The notes under the pieces were generated by a model. The model ran no database searches. It worked only from the letters and a program-made list of their open reading frames with translations, and was not told the DNA's origin. DNA of 64,000 nucleotides from Chloroflexota bacterium (GTDB lineage Bacteria; Chloroflexota; Limnocylindria; P2-11E), in the NCBI GenBank assembly GCA_005883625.1, contig VBDU01000074.1, positions 1-64,000 on the forward strand, written 5' to 3'. A program made the position numbers and the translations under genes. Below are positions 23,094 to 30,995 of this stretch, piece after piece. The first letter of the stretch is position 1, and each line of letters begins with the position of its first letter.

Positions 23094-23608
23094 CGGCGCA
23101 GCTCGAAGATGAGCTCGCCGTCGACGATCTCGCCGGTCGCGACGAAGCCGAGCTTCTCGTGCACGCGCAGCGACGCGACGTTGTCCGGCGTGGTCGCGGA
23201 CACGAAGCGCCGCACCGCGTGCTCGCTGACGGCCCAGTCCATCAGCGCCCTCGCGACCTCGGTCGCGTAGCCCTGACGCCGGTAGGGCGGAAAGACCGTC
23301 CAGCCGAGCTCGGCCGCGTCCGGGTCGGCTACGTCGTTGCTGCCGGGCGGTCCGTGGAAGTTCACGAAGCCGACGACGACGCCGTCCGCGCGACGCACGA
23401 TCGCGCGCAGGAGCCACTCGAGATCGCCCGGGGACCGCGCGAGCTGGCGGCGGCGCAGCTGCAACAGCTCGTTGTCGCCGGCGGGGAACTCCGGCGGGAG
23501 CGTGACCCCGGCGAGCGCGGAAGCCTCGGCGCGCTCGCCCGCGATGAGCGCATCGAGGACGTCGCGACCGAGCGGGACGAGATCGAAACGCGCGCTGCGG
23601 ACGATCAG
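23090..23608 (-). CDS. GNAT-family acetyltransferase (RimJ/RimL-like), probable CTG start
   Basis: The 172-residue protein starts IVRSARFDLVPLGRDVLDALIAG and has the GNAT core ELGWTVFPPYRRQGYATEVARALMDWA (acetyl-CoA loop RRQGYA) and FVSATTPDNVASLRVHEKLGFVATGE, the classic ribosomal-protein-N-acetyltransferase ending. Between the XdhC gene stop (23605-23607) and the conserved start there is no ATG, GTG or TTG in frame, but CTG at 23608 overlaps that stop (CTGA), in the same geometry as the GTGA couplings elsewhere. I take CTG as the start. Confidence 0.85.
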   Translation of the reverse strand: MIVRSARFDLVPLGRDVLDALIAGERAEASALAGVTLPPEFPAGDNELLQLRRRQLARSPGDLEWLLRAIVRRADGVVVGFVNFHGPPGSNDVADPDAAELGWTVFPPYRRQGYATEVARALMDWAVSEHAVRRFVSATTPDNVASLRVHEKLGFVATGEIVDGELIFELRR

Positions 23609-24723
23609 CCCGTCTTGCGTGCGATCGTCCGCTCGAAGAGCTCGTCCGCGAGACGGAGGGGCTTGCCGCTGCCGCCGTGGCGCTCGAGCGACAGCTCGGC
23701 CATCACCGAGAGCGCGATCTCCGCGGGCGTGCGCCCGCCGAGGTCGAGGCCGATCGGCGCGTGGACCGCGCGGATCCGGTCCTCGTCCACCCCCTCGTCG
23801 CGGAGCATCTTCGCGATGAGGATCGTCTTGCGCTTGCTGCCGAGGAGCCCGACGTAACGGGCGGAGGTCTTCACCGCGGCGCGCAGGCAATGAGCGTCGA
23901 GCTTGTGTCCGCGCGTGGCGATCACGATGAACGTGTTCCAGCCGATGGGCATGGTCTCGAGCGCCTTGACCATGTCCATGTTCACGACCTCGTTCACGCC
24001 GCCGAAGCGCTCGCGGCTCGCGAACTCCGGCCGGTCGTCGACGACCGCGACCTCGTACTCGAGCTGCGTGGCGAGCTTGGCGATCGCCAGTCCGACGTGG
24101 CCGCCGCCCACGATGACGAGCCGCGGCTTGGCGATGACCGGCTCGATGAGCAGCTCGGTCTCTTCGTCGAGTGCGACCGTGCGCGCGGTCCCTCGGCGGA
24201 GCGCCTCGGCGGCCGCGGCCCGCGCCCGCGCGTCGAGGGCGGTGTCGCCGAGCGTGCCGCCGCCCTTGCCGCCGGTCTCGACGAAAAGCTTCCCCGCCGC
24301 CGTCAGGTCCTTGCCGCGCCTGCGCATGAGCGTGGCGAGCGCCACCGGCGCGCCGCCGGCCGACGCCGCGAGCACGTCGCCAAGGAGGTCCCGCCCTGCG
24401 AAACGGAGCGCCCGCTCGCCGGGCTCGATCTGGATCCACATCGTCCCGCCGCAGACGAGGCCGGTGTCCCACGCGAGCTCCTCGGTCAGCTCGTACTCGC
24501 GCAGGGAGGGGTCTCCGGTCTCGATGACCCGCTTCGCCTCGACGAAGGCGTCACCTTCGACGCAGCCCCCGCCGAGGGTGCCGACCAGGCGGCCGAGGTC
24601 GTCGACCAGGAGCTTCGCGCCCACGACCTGCGGGGTGCTGCCGACCGTCCGGACGACCGTCGCGATGGCGAATCGGCGGCCCTCCCGCTCGAGCTCGGCC
24701 ATCTTCGCGTAGATCTCGCGCAC
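23605..24723 (-). CDS. xdhC: XdhC/CoxI-family molybdoenzyme maturation factor
   Basis: The 372-residue protein has the N-terminal XdhC domain (VRTVGSTPQVVGAKLLV, VGTLGGGCVEGDAF, DTGLVCGGTMWIQIEP) and a C-terminal Rossmann domain (LVIVGGGHVGLAIAKLA, VDDRPEFA, VGLLGSKRK). XdhC proteins help insert sulfurated Moco into xanthine dehydrogenase-type enzymes, so this gene probably serves the three Mo hydroxylases of the window. GTG 24723 has TACAGT eight bases upstream (leaderless type). It is cotranslated with the downstream GNAT gene. Confidence 0.92.
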   Translation of the reverse strand: MREIYAKMAELEREGRRFAIATVVRTVGSTPQVVGAKLLVDDLGRLVGTLGGGCVEGDAFVEAKRVIETGDPSLREYELTEELAWDTGLVCGGTMWIQIEPGERALRFAGRDLLGDVLAASAGGAPVALATLMRRRGKDLTAAGKLFVETGGKGGGTLGDTALDARARAAAAEALRRGTARTVALDEETELLIEPVIAKPRLVIVGGGHVGLAIAKLATQLEYEVAVVDDRPEFASRERFGGVNEVVNMDMVKALETMPIGWNTFIVIATRGHKLDAHCLRAAVKTSARYVGLLGSKRKTILIAKMLRDEGVDEDRIRAVHAPIGLDLGGRTPAEIALSVMAELSLERHGGSGKPLRLADELFERTIARKTG

Positions 24724-24731
24724 CGCTTCTC

Positions 24732-24737
24732 ACTGTA
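24732..24737 (-). promoter_or_regulatory. Probable leaderless -10 box (TACAGT)
   Basis: TACAGT on the minus strand lies eight bases upstream of GTG 24723. Confidence 0.4.
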
Positions 24738-24743
24738 TCCGCG

Positions 24744-24773
24744 GAGAAAAGCGCCGGATGCCGGAAGCCGGCG
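24744..24773 (-). terminator. Weak intrinsic terminator after the XRE gene
   Basis: On the minus strand CGCCGG (24773-24768) pairs with CCGGCG (24757-24752) across a ten-base loop and is followed by CTTTTCT. Stem length is only six bases, so the call is tentative. Confidence 0.4.
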
Positions 24774-24792
24774 GTGCCGGCCGGACGTGCCT

Positions 24793-25179
24793 TTACACGG
24801 CGGGACCGCCGACCGCCAGGCCGAGGGCCATGAGCGCGGCGGACTTGGCGGCGATCAGCTTGCGCACGAATCGGATGATGGCTTCCTTGTCGTCGTCGGA
24901 CAGGCAGCTCGCCGGGATGGCGAGGAGCGCGCCCTCCCAATCTGGCAGGAGATTGGTCTCGCCGGCATACCAGCGTGGATCGGCGAGGTGGCGCATCGAG
25001 ACCTGGAGCGCGGACGAGAGCCGTTCGACCAGATCCACGCCCGGATCGGCGATCTCGCCTGCTTCGAGGCGGCTGATATAGCCCTTGTCGATCGCCGCCA
25101 GATCGGCGAGTGCCTGTTGTGTCAGGCCGCGGTGCCGCCGGAATCGCCTTACCCGGTCGCCGACGCCTTCGGAGATCAT
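24793..25179 (-). CDS. XRE-family helix-turn-helix regulator
   Basis: The 128-residue protein has an HTH domain at residues about 9-63 (RFRRHRGLTQQALADLAAID and KGYISRLEAGE) followed by a helical tail (WYAGETNLLPDWEGALLAIP, KEAIIRFVRKLIAAKSAAL). The fold is a Cro/CI-type repressor. ATG 25179 is preferred over an upstream start at 25218 because TACTTT lies eight bases before it. It is divergent from molybdenum hydroxylase cluster 2 and is a candidate regulator of that operon; no target is proven. Confidence 0.85.
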   Translation of the reverse strand: MISEGVGDRVRRFRRHRGLTQQALADLAAIDKGYISRLEAGEIADPGVDLVERLSSALQVSMRHLADPRWYAGETNLLPDWEGALLAIPASCLSDDDKEAIIRFVRKLIAAKSAALMALGLAVGGPAV

Positions 25180-25187
25180 GTGTCCCG

Positions 25188-25193
25188 AAAGTA
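25188..25193 (-). promoter_or_regulatory. Probable leaderless -10 box (TACTTT)
   Basis: TACTTT on the minus strand lies eight bases upstream of ATG 25179. Confidence 0.45.
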
Positions 25194-25287
25194 GTAGCTC
25201 GGAATCGGCGCGGCGCAAACCTCGACGCCCCCTGAACCTCAGCCATCAAGCAGCCAGGTGACCAACCCTCAACCTTGTTGTCTGATT

Positions 25288-25311
25288 CCTCGCTTAGCAC
25301 GGCGAGCGAGG
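25288..25311. promoter_or_regulatory. Inverted repeat upstream of molybdenum hydroxylase cluster 2
   Basis: CCTCGCT (25288-25294) and AGCGAGG (25305-25311) form a perfect seven-base inverted repeat with a ten-base spacer. It lies 62 bases upstream of ATG 25373 and 109 bases from the XRE gene start, a good place for an operator bound by a dimeric repressor such as that XRE protein. Confidence 0.4.
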
Positions 25312-25372
25312 CTCCCTTTACCAGACTGCTACTGTGGGCCCGCTTTCTCGACCGAATGCAGGGGGTGAACCT

Positions 25373-26344
25373 ATGGGGGAAGCGGGAGGACCGACTCCGT
25401 CCCAGCCCGAGCCGAAATCGATTTCCGAATCGCCCAAGTTGAGCCTCACGCGCAGAAGCTTTCTCATAGGAGCAGGTGCCGGCGCAGCCGCGGCCGGTGC
25501 GGTGCTCGGCGGAGCGGTCGTCGCGACCAAGGCGCTCAATCCGACTCCCACGACGACCACCACCACGGCGACGCAGCTCGGACCGACGATGCGTCGCGTC
25601 ACCCTCGACATCGACGGCGTCAAGCGCGACGTCATCGTCGACAACCGCGAGAGCCTCTGGGAGACGATGAACTTCCAGCTCGGACTCTCGAACTCGAACC
25701 TCGGCTGCGACCGCGCGCAGTGCGGCGCGTGCGCCGTCAACGTGGACGGCAAGGCGGTGAACGGCTGCACGATCCTGAGCGCGCGGATGGGGCGCGGCCA
25801 GAAGATTACGACGGTCGCCGGTCTCGCCACGGGGCCCGGGGTCAGCGGTCTCCACCCGGTGCAGCGCTCCTTCTGGCTCAACGGTGGCTTCCAGTGCGGG
25901 ATCTGCACCCGCGGCTTCATCATGTCGACCGTCGCGCTGCTGCGGACGATCCCGAATCCCACCGACGTGCAGATCGCCGAGGGGCTCTCGGGGAACATCT
26001 GCCGCTGCGGCGAGTACGCGAAGGTCTTTACCTCGGTGAAGACCGCGGCCGCCGAGCTGCGCGGCGAGAAGGTCACGTACCTGGCGAAGCCGATCTTCGT
26101 CGACGTGGTCGCTCCCGCCCAGCCGCCGCCGGCCGCTGCGGGCACGTCCAAGGCCTTCGACTTCGCGACGCCGTTCGCGACGATCGAGGACTTCGACACG
26201 TTCATCGAGCCGCTCAAGAAGCGCGACGGCATCCTCGACATCAGCGGCAGCGAGCGGACGATCACGGTCAAGTGGGACCCGGCCAAGCTCTCCGAGCAGC
26301 AGGTGCGTGACCTGCTCTCGAGCCTTGGCCGCGCGGTCAAGTAG
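25373..26344 (+). CDS. Molybdenum hydroxylase cluster 2, exported [2Fe-2S] subunit (Tat signal, C-terminal extension)
   Basis: The 323-residue protein begins with a Tat signal (LTRRSFLIGAGAGAAAAGAVLGG, twin Arg near residue 28), then a Pro/Thr-rich spacer. Two Fe-S domains follow: LGCDRAQCGACAV with NGCTI, and QCGICTRGFIMS with NICRCGEY. Residues about 258-323 form an extra domain whose pattern (ILDISGSERTITVKWDPAKL) resembles a ferredoxin-like HMA fold without CxxC. ATG 25373 follows GCAGGGGGTGAA; the upstream GTG 25334 is an alternative. The twin-Arg signal predicts folded export of the complex, like PaoA of E. coli. Confidence 0.9.
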   Translation: MGEAGGPTPSQPEPKSISESPKLSLTRRSFLIGAGAGAAAAGAVLGGAVVATKALNPTPTTTTTTATQLGPTMRRVTLDIDGVKRDVIVDNRESLWETMNFQLGLSNSNLGCDRAQCGACAVNVDGKAVNGCTILSARMGRGQKITTVAGLATGPGVSGLHPVQRSFWLNGGFQCGICTRGFIMSTVALLRTIPNPTDVQIAEGLSGNICRCGEYAKVFTSVKTAAAELRGEKVTYLAKPIFVDVVAPAQPPPAAAGTSKAFDFATPFATIEDFDTFIEPLKKRDGILDISGSERTITVKWDPAKLSEQQVRDLLSSLGRAVK

Positions 26345-26356
26345 GGGAGGGAAGAG

Positions 26357-28831
26357 ATGGCACGCCTTGAAGCCGTCCGGGTCGCGCAGGACGCGGCGTA
26401 CGCCGCCAGCCTCAGCGACGCCGACTGGTACGCGCTCTCCCAGGATCCCGACTGGCAGCAGCTCGTCGCCGAGCAGTCGGAACTGCTAACGAATGTCCTC
26501 GAGGTACACGGCCACAAGCTGCCCGGCGCGAGCCTGGCGGCATCCACGCAGAACGAGCTTCCCCCCGTCGGCCCCTTCAAGATCGTCGGGACAGACGTCG
26601 CGCGCCTGCAGGGCCTCGGGGTCGTCACCAGCCTCGGGCAGTACACCGAGAACATGCGCATGCCGGGCATGCTCTTCATGCGCACGCTGCGCAGCCGCTA
26701 CCCGCACGCGAAGATCAAGAGCGTCGACATCAGCAAGGCCGAGAAGCTCCCTGGCGTCCGCAAGATCCTCCACCGCGGCAACCTTCCCGACGTCTACAAG
26801 GACGTCTTCCTGGGCGCGGCCAACCCGACGCGGTTCCTCTTCAGCGAGGAGGTCTTCGAGGTCGGCGCGCCGATCGCGGTCATCGCCGCGGACAGCGAGC
26901 ACATCGCCGACGAGGCCATGCGCCAGATCGACGTGCAGTACGAAGTGCTCCCGGCGGCGCTCGACATGCTCGAGGCGATGAAGCCGTCGACCCAGAAGCA
27001 GTTCCCGAACCAGCTCGACGGCACGATCATCGCGGTGACGCCGCCCCTCGTGCGCGGCAATCCCAACGACACGCGGGCCGACGCGACGGTCGAGGCCGTC
27101 TTCCACAAGCCGATCGAGCAGCACGTCGCGCTCGAGCTCACGAACTCGCTCACCTACTGGGACAACGACAAGCTGAACATGACCTACACCGCGCAGCACG
27201 CGCACGGAACGCGGGCGAACCTGTCCCAGGCGCTCAAGATCCCGCAGAACAAGGTGCGCGTGTTCCAGCCCGGCTACATGGGCTCGGGCTACGGGTACCG
27301 GAGCGGCATCGACCTCGCCGAGGTGCACGCCGCGCTCCTCGCGAAGCTCACCGGCAGGCCCATCAAGCTCAACTACACGCGGTACGAGGACTTCGTGACC
27401 CGGACGCACCGGAACGAGTTCCGCGACGAGATGAAGATGGGCGTCAACAAGGACGGCACGATCGCCTTCGGGCAGTTCAAGGTCTTCGCGAACGTCGGCG
27501 CGCAGCGCGCCGGCGCCGCGAACGGGTCCTGGGTGAACATGCAGGACCTCTACAAGATCCCGAACCTGCGGCTCGAGGCGATCGACGTCATGACGAACAG
27601 CTACAAGTCGGGCCCGTACCGCTGCGTGAGCCATCCGAACGGGACGTTCGCGCTCGAAGTCACGATGGAGAAGGCGGCATACGCGATCGGGATGGACCCG
27701 GTCCAGTTCCGCCTCAAGAACCTCAACGAGACCGGGAACCCCGACACGAAGAAGCCGTTCAGCAACCCCGGCATGCGCGACTGCATCGACGCCGCGGCGA
27801 ACGCGATCGGCTGGACGGCGAAGTGGCACCAGCCGAAGGCGAAGGAGGTCCGGCCCGGGATCTTCCACGGGATCGGGCTCGCGGCGCACACCTGTAGCCA
27901 CGGCGCCGGCGGCAACCCGTCGACCGGCCAGATCGTCATCAACAACGACGGCAGCGTGCAGGCCATCTCCGCCTCGAACGACGTCGGCGGCGGCCAGCGC
28001 ACGACGATGCTGATGATCGCCGCCGAGTCGCTCGGCGTGCCGCTCGACCAGATCACGATCACCACGTACGTCGACACCGACAACACCACCGACACCGGCA
28101 CGACCGCAGGCAGCCAGCAGACCAACAACGGCGGCCGCGGCATGTACCAGGCCGGCCAGGACGCTCGCCGGCAGGTCCTCGACTGGGCCGCGCGGAAATT
28201 CAAGGACGACGCCGCCAAGAAGGGCGGGACGCTCGACGTCACCGCGGCGGACATCGAGCTCGTCGACGGCAACGTCTTCGTCAAGAGCAGCCCGAGCACG
28301 AAGGCGAAGCTCGCCGATGTCGTGCAGTTCAAGGGCGGCCCCATCCACGGCAAGTCCGAGTTCATCCAGGACACCATCTGGGAGCGGCTCGCCTGGGCCG
28401 CTCACGCCGCGGAGGTCGAGGTCGACACCGTCACCGGGACGGTGAAGATCACGAAGTACGTCGCGGTGCACGACCTCGGCAAGGCGATCAACCCGTTCGC
28501 CTCGAAGCAGCAGATCGAAGGCGGCGTGGTCATGGCGGTCGGGGCGGCCCTCACCGAGGAGCTGCTCATCGACAAGTCGACCGGCCTGCCGCTCAACCCG
28601 AACCTGCTCGACTACAAGCCGCTCTCGATCAAGGACGCGCCGCTCGCCGAGGTCATCATCGTCGAGAAGCCCAAGGCCTACGGCGTGTTCGGCTCGCACG
28701 GCCTCGGCGAACCACCGATGGGCCCGCCGGCCCCCACGATCGTGAACGCGGTCTACAACGCGGTCGGCGTCTGGGTCACGGACATGCCGTTGACGCGGTC
28801 CAAGCTCTTGGCCGCGCTCAAGGGCGGGTGA
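26357..28831 (+). CDS. Molybdenum hydroxylase cluster 2, molybdopterin-binding subunit with Cys in the active-site loop
   Basis: An 824-residue large subunit with an N-terminal extension of about 75 residues. Superfamily landmarks are KIVGTDVARLQGLGVV, the degenerate glycine motif YMGSGYGYRSG (normally GGGFGxK), SNDVGGGQRTT, and the catalytic Glu in HGLGEPPMGPPAPTIVNA. The active-site loop is SGPYRCVSHPNGTFALE; its Cys falls where the CO dehydrogenase loop (AYxCSFR) has the Cys that carries the CuS-Mo centre. The rest of the loop differs, so CO oxidation cannot be assumed. It has no signal of its own and is expected to be exported with the Tat-bearing Fe-S partner. GGGAGGGAAGAG precedes ATG. 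Confidence 0.9.
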   Translation: MARLEAVRVAQDAAYAASLSDADWYALSQDPDWQQLVAEQSELLTNVLEVHGHKLPGASLAASTQNELPPVGPFKIVGTDVARLQGLGVVTSLGQYTENMRMPGMLFMRTLRSRYPHAKIKSVDISKAEKLPGVRKILHRGNLPDVYKDVFLGAANPTRFLFSEEVFEVGAPIAVIAADSEHIADEAMRQIDVQYEVLPAALDMLEAMKPSTQKQFPNQLDGTIIAVTPPLVRGNPNDTRADATVEAVFHKPIEQHVALELTNSLTYWDNDKLNMTYTAQHAHGTRANLSQALKIPQNKVRVFQPGYMGSGYGYRSGIDLAEVHAALLAKLTGRPIKLNYTRYEDFVTRTHRNEFRDEMKMGVNKDGTIAFGQFKVFANVGAQRAGAANGSWVNMQDLYKIPNLRLEAIDVMTNSYKSGPYRCVSHPNGTFALEVTMEKAAYAIGMDPVQFRLKNLNETGNPDTKKPFSNPGMRDCIDAAANAIGWTAKWHQPKAKEVRPGIFHGIGLAAHTCSHGAGGNPSTGQIVINNDGSVQAISASNDVGGGQRTTMLMIAAESLGVPLDQITITTYVDTDNTTDTGTTAGSQQTNNGGRGMYQAGQDARRQVLDWAARKFKDDAAKKGGTLDVTAADIELVDGNVFVKSSPSTKAKLADVVQFKGGPIHGKSEFIQDTIWERLAWAAHAAEVEVDTVTGTVKITKYVAVHDLGKAINPFASKQQIEGGVVMAVGAALTEELLIDKSTGLPLNPNLLDYKPLSIKDAPLAEVIIVEKPKAYGVFGSHGLGEPPMGPPAPTIVNAVYNAVGVWVTDMPLTRSKLLAALKGG

Positions 28832-28848
28832 GAAGGAGGTAGGGACCA

Positions 28849-29847
28849 GTGAGAGGCTTTGAGCTCTACGACGCGGGCACTGTCAAAGAAGCGGTCGACC
28901 TCCTTCAGAAGCACGGCAGCCGGACCGTGAAAGTCCTCGGCGGCGGGAGCGATCTCGTCGGCGGCGTGATGAAGGACTGGGTCCAGGGCAAGGGCATGCC
29001 GCTCCCCGAGGTCCTCATCGACCTCACGACCATCAAGGACCTCGCGACCATCAAGCTCGACGGCGGCAGCACCACGATCGGCGCGGTCGTGACCCTTCAG
29101 GAGATCGTCGACAACGACGAGCTGAAGAAGCGGCTCCCGCTGCTCACGCAGGCCGCCGAGAGCGTCGCCTCGCCGCTCATCCGGAACTTCGGCACCCTGG
29201 GCGGCAACGTCAACCAGCGGCCGCGCTGCTGGTTCTTCCGCGGCGAGGATTTCAACTGCTACAAGAAGGGTGGCGACTTCTGCTACGCCGTCACCGGCGA
29301 CAACCGCTACCACGCGATCATCGGTGGCGAGCTCTGCTACATCGTCCATCCCTCGGACACGTCCGTCGCGCTCCTCGCCCTCAACGCGAAGGCGAAGATC
29401 GCCGGCGTCGGCGGCGACCGGGACGTCGCGTTCGACAATTACTTCATCGGGCCGCGCGAGGACGTCCTGCGCGAGAACGTCCTCAAGCCGAACGAGTTCA
29501 TGACCCACGTCGAGATCCCGAACCCGGCCTCAGGCACGAAGTTCGGCTGGACGAAGCTCAAGGACCGGCAGGTCTACGACTTCGCCCTCATCTCGGTCGC
29601 CGCGGCCTTCACGGTCGACGGCGGCACCTGGAAGGACGGGCGCGTCACGCTCGGTGGCGTCGCCCCGGTCCCGTACCGCGCCAAGGTCGTGGAGGACGCG
29701 CTCAAGGGCAAGAACATCAAGGACACGATCAAGACGGCCGCGGCGCAGATCCGCACCGTGGCACGCCCGATGAGCGTGAATGCGTACAAGGTCGACCTCG
29801 CGCAGGGGCTCATCGAGCGCACGATCATGGAGGCCCTCGGCAACTAG
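28849..29847 (+). CDS. Molybdenum hydroxylase cluster 2, FAD-binding subunit with four-Cys insertion
   Basis: The 332-residue protein has the FAD loop VLGGGSDLVGGVMKD near residue 26 and TLGGNVNQRPRC near 118. A four-Cys stretch follows (RPRC, FNC, DFC and GELC), as in PaoB, so a [4Fe-4S] centre is likely. The C-terminal domain is standard (YDFALISVAAAF). GTG 28849 is fixed by AAGGAGGT at 28833-28840, eight bases upstream. All three cluster 2 proteins are unusually Lys- and Asn-rich for this genome, with AAG/AAC codons, suggesting high expression. Confidence 0.92.
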   Translation: MRGFELYDAGTVKEAVDLLQKHGSRTVKVLGGGSDLVGGVMKDWVQGKGMPLPEVLIDLTTIKDLATIKLDGGSTTIGAVVTLQEIVDNDELKKRLPLLTQAAESVASPLIRNFGTLGGNVNQRPRCWFFRGEDFNCYKKGGDFCYAVTGDNRYHAIIGGELCYIVHPSDTSVALLALNAKAKIAGVGGDRDVAFDNYFIGPREDVLRENVLKPNEFMTHVEIPNPASGTKFGWTKLKDRQVYDFALISVAAAFTVDGGTWKDGRVTLGGVAPVPYRAKVVEDALKGKNIKDTIKTAAAQIRTVARPMSVNAYKVDLAQGLIERTIMEALGN

Positions 29848-29871
29848 CGGCACATCACGCAGGAGAGAGGG

Positions 29872-29907
29872 AAAGGGGCGGGGCCGCAAGGCCCCGCCCT
29901 TTCGTTT
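29872..29907 (+). terminator. Rho-independent terminator of cluster 2
   Basis: AAAGGGGCGGGGCC (29872-29885) pairs with GGCCCCGCCCTTT (29890-29902) across a GCAA tetraloop, with one bulged G, and is followed by CGTTT. It starts 25 bases after the FAD-subunit stop. Confidence 0.85.
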
Positions 29908-29934
29908 GGCCGTCCCGCGGCGATCTTTGCCAGC

Positions 29935-30147
29935 ATGGATACTTTCTCGGTGAGACGGAAAATTCAGAATCACGGCCAGACCGGAAAAGCCGCCACGATC
30001 TCGTCGAGGCGTGATGACGTCTGGCGCGCGGCGAGGTCTTTCATCCGACGGCGGATGCGGATGCGAGTCGAGCACGGCGGCCGCACGTGGCGGCGGCAGG
30101 AGCTCTATGAGGAGCGGCTCGGGCCGCCTCCACCAGGAACGTCCTAG
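29935..30147 (+). CDS. Doubtful small basic open frame
   Basis: The stretch 29848-30158 has no certain gene. Besides the terminator it holds this 70-codon frame (MDTFSVRRKIQNHGQ ... QELYEERLGPPPPGTS), rich in Arg, without a ribosome site, and with a mixed-composition start. It may be a real small protein or chance; the opposite strand is also open here. Confidence 0.25.
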   Translation: MDTFSVRRKIQNHGQTGKAATISSRRDDVWRAARSFIRRRMRMRVEHGGRTWRRQELYEERLGPPPPGTS

Positions 30148-30158
30148 CCGCTCACCTC

Positions 30159-30980
30159 CTAGTTCCTCGCGCGCTCGTGTTCCTGCACGCCCTTGATGCC
30201 GCGCAGCGCCCACTGGTGCGACGCCGGGTTCGCCGCGACGTAGCTGCCGTCCGAGTGGAGCCACGAGCCGCCGTCCGCGTCGGTGATGAGACCGCCGGCC
30301 GACGGCAGGATGACGCAGGCGGCGGCGACATCCCAGGGCTTCGCGTCGAGCGTCCAGTACGCGTGGATCCGCCCCGCCGCGACGTAGCAGAGGGCGAGCG
30401 CCGGTGAGCCCCAGACGTATTGCTGCAGGACCTCCCTCGCGAAGACGCCGAAGATCCGCAGCGCGATCTCGCGCCGCGGACCGCTCGGCGGCAGGTCCGT
30501 CGCGACCCAGGCCTGCTCCCAGAACTCCGGACCGAGCGCGGTGTTGAGCACCGTGATCGGCCGGTTGTTGAGCGTGGCGGGCGCGCCGAGCGTGGCCGCG
30601 AACGTCTCGTCCCGGATGGGGTCGTACACGACGCCGACGCGCAGCACTCCCTCGACGCGGAGCGCGATGGACACCGCGAAGAACGGGATGCCCTGGGCGA
30701 AGCTGAGCGTCCCGCAGATCGGGTCGACGATCCAGAGCCGCTCCGCGTCGACGGCGAGCGGCTCGTCCTCGGGGCCCTCTTCGACCAGAATGGCGTCGTC
30801 GGGACATTCGTTCTGGAGGACCGAGACGATCGCCTGCTGCACCTCGAGCGTCGCGCCGGTCACGACGTCACGCTGGCCCTTCCACGTGAGGTATCCGGGA
30901 TCGCCGAGCTTGGCGAGGGCGACCCGGCCGCCGCGGAACGCCGCGCGCTTCGCGAGCTCCAGAGCCGCCGCGTCGTCCAT
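30159..30980 (-). CDS. Inositol monophosphatase-family protein with altered metal motif
   Basis: The 273-residue protein has the IMPase layout: AILVEEGPED (metal Glu), WIVDPICGTLSFAQGIPFFAVSIAL and the C-terminal WDVAAACVILPSAGG. In the central motif the usual DPxDGT reads DPICGT: the second metal-binding Asp is replaced by Cys (codon TGC). Such a change would be expected to weaken or alter phosphatase activity on inositol phosphate, fructose bisphosphate or PAP-type substrates. The rest of the fold is intact. TATCCT six bases upstream of ATG 30980 suggests a leaderless mRNA. Confidence 0.88.
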   Translation of the reverse strand: MDDAAALELAKRAAFRGGRVALAKLGDPGYLTWKGQRDVVTGATLEVQQAIVSVLQNECPDDAILVEEGPEDEPLAVDAERLWIVDPICGTLSFAQGIPFFAVSIALRVEGVLRVGVVYDPIRDETFAATLGAPATLNNRPITVLNTALGPEFWEQAWVATDLPPSGPRREIALRIFGVFAREVLQQYVWGSPALALCYVAAGRIHAYWTLDAKPWDVAAACVILPSAGGLITDADGGSWLHSDGSYVAANPASHQWALRGIKGVQEHERARN

Positions 30981-30986
30981 GGCGGG

Positions 30987-30992
30987 AGGATA
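30987..30992 (-). promoter_or_regulatory. Probable leaderless -10 box (TATCCT)
   Basis: TATCCT on the minus strand lies six bases upstream of ATG 30980. Confidence 0.4.
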
Positions 30993-30995
30993 GCC

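Noticed and set aside
29872-29907. CRISPR-like or mobile repeat
   Set aside because: It is a single stem-loop with T-run directly after an operon, so a terminator. No array of spaced repeats exists anywhere in the window.
30159-30980. Selenocysteine or recoding at the IMPase Cys
   Set aside because: The codon is TGC, a normal Cys codon, so there is no recoding signal.
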